Source: Isoetes taiwanensis | Taxonomy: Eukaryota > Streptophyta > Lycopodiopsida > Isoetales > Isoetaceae | Reading direction: 5' to 3' | DNA: 64,000 bases | NCBI GenBank assembly: GCA_021234155.1 | Contig: JAJEKV010000066.1 | Span: forward strand, 4,757,153-4,821,152 | In this document: positions 63,139 to 64,000 of the stretch, piece after piece | Layout of the letters: each line of letters begins with the position of its first letter | Position numbering within the stretch: the stretch's first letter is position 1 | Made by a program: the position numbers and the translations under genes | Notes under the pieces: model-generated | The model's input: the letters and a program-made list of their open reading frames with translations, nothing else | Database searches by the model: none | What the model was told of the DNA's origin: nothing

Positions 63139-64000
63139 AAAGCATGACTTGCGAGCATGATTTGCTACATCGGTTGCAAATGTGATAAAGATAAGATAGG
63201 TTTTATATGAGCATGTTGAGTTGGCTCTCCAAGAAACTCAGATGAAATTATTATGACCACAATGCATCGACTGTATCAATGAAATCCAGTTGCTCTAAAA
63301 AATCATTGCAATATACTACCTTGAATATGCAATTCAATATACATGGAGACAAGCTCAAGGAAATAGCTTACAAGGGAATCCTCAAGCAACCTTGATAAAT
63401 ATTGGTATATGTAGACCAAGAGCCCATCCCCATTATGCATTGCACCGTGTGCCAAACCCAGTTCATGGACATTCCCATTGCAATCCTGATTTTCCATCTG
63501 CAATGAGATAAGATCTCAAAACCTGGAATTTGAAAGCTTACTGTTAAGATTTCAACCAAGATTTCAACCAGGTGCCTTAGATTGGGAATGGCAGGTGCAA
63601 CATTATGAGAAACTCTCATTCTTCCTCTTGAATGCTCTCTAGGTCACATTAATCTATATGAAAACTTACACATTAATCTATACGAAAACTTACATCGTCA
63701 TCCTTGCATCATAAATTGTGCACTCTTTTACCTAAGATCGACATTCTTACACCATCAAATTCCATAGTAAATAAAAGAAACCCTTCAACTGAGTAACCTC
63801 ATATAAGAGGAAGGTTGGATGATTGAACTAAGAGTCATGCAAATAATAGAAAGGTTTGGCTTGTAGATCCTACAATATTAGCGAGAATGATCATCTTCGA
63901 ATAAATTGATCTAAGGAAAGGAATAGACCTATTTGTATAGGAATTTTCTTTAGAGATTGTTAAGGATGGATTTTTGAAGAAAAGGCAAAAATAGTCCACA
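63139..64000. other. Non-coding stretch at the window end
   Basis: Two small tandem pairs are visible: AGATTTCAACCA at 63,547-63,571 and CATTAATCTATAxGAAAACT at 63,646-63,693. No gene recognised. Confidence 0.5.

Overview
This window looks like nuclear DNA from a land plant with a large, repeat-rich genome. The evidence is a mix of decayed Ty3/gypsy, Ty1/copia and LINE retrotransposons, long (GA)n and (GT)n microsatellites, and an intron-containing cytosolic ribosomal protein gene (eL43/RPL37A) with plant-like GT-AG introns. No operon, Shine-Dalgarno layout, CRISPR array or phage module is present. The abundance of LINEs of two different architectures would fit a fern, lycophyte or gymnosperm, but the species cannot be fixed from the sequence.

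Layout. 1-770 is a repeat that recurs at 26.1-27.0 kb. 771-4.8 kb is gene-poor. 4,954-7,524 is a small element with ~680-bp direct terminal repeats and no coding capacity. 7.5-12.2 kb is a minus-strand LINE with a coiled-coil/RRM-type ORF1, an endonuclease and a reverse transcriptase. 12.9-19.6 kb is a nearly complete but heavily broken plant L1-type LINE, also on the minus strand, running from an ORF1 with a DUF4283-like region to a terminal A-tract. 19.6-20.3 kb is a third LINE fragment that stops at a (GT)n(GA)n microsatellite. 21.9-22.7 kb is a minisatellite with a ~308-bp higher-order period. 23.9-24.8 and 29.0-29.9 kb are two copies of one repeat that ends in a copia RNase H. The first copy is followed by a probable polypurine tract and LTR.

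30.3-46.2 kb is a decayed Ty3/gypsy chromovirus-like element with LTRs, a probable tRNA primer site, protease, reverse transcriptase, RNase H, integrase, a chromodomain-like tail and a polypurine tract. A LINE is inserted inside it at about 35.0-37.8 kb. A palindrome-bearing tandem array abuts its right LTR.

46.5-59 kb has few recognisable elements. It holds a ~300-bp polypyrimidine tract, scattered short tandem duplications, and an over-represented octamer (GCTATGGC/GCCATAGC). 59.2-63.1 kb holds the only host-gene material: an unrecognised coding exon, an intron-containing eL43/RPL37A copy with disabling lesions, and the last exon of a sugar-porter-type MFS transporter inside a 1,522-bp partial tandem duplication. 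The rest to 64 kb shows no gene.

No intact protein-coding gene could be established. Nearly all coding matter is retroelement debris, and the host genes look partial or dead. I found no convincing new biological system. The best leads are the palindromic array at 46.2 kb, the LINE with an unusual ORF1 at 7.5-12.2 kb, the eL43 pseudogene and the octamer enrichment.
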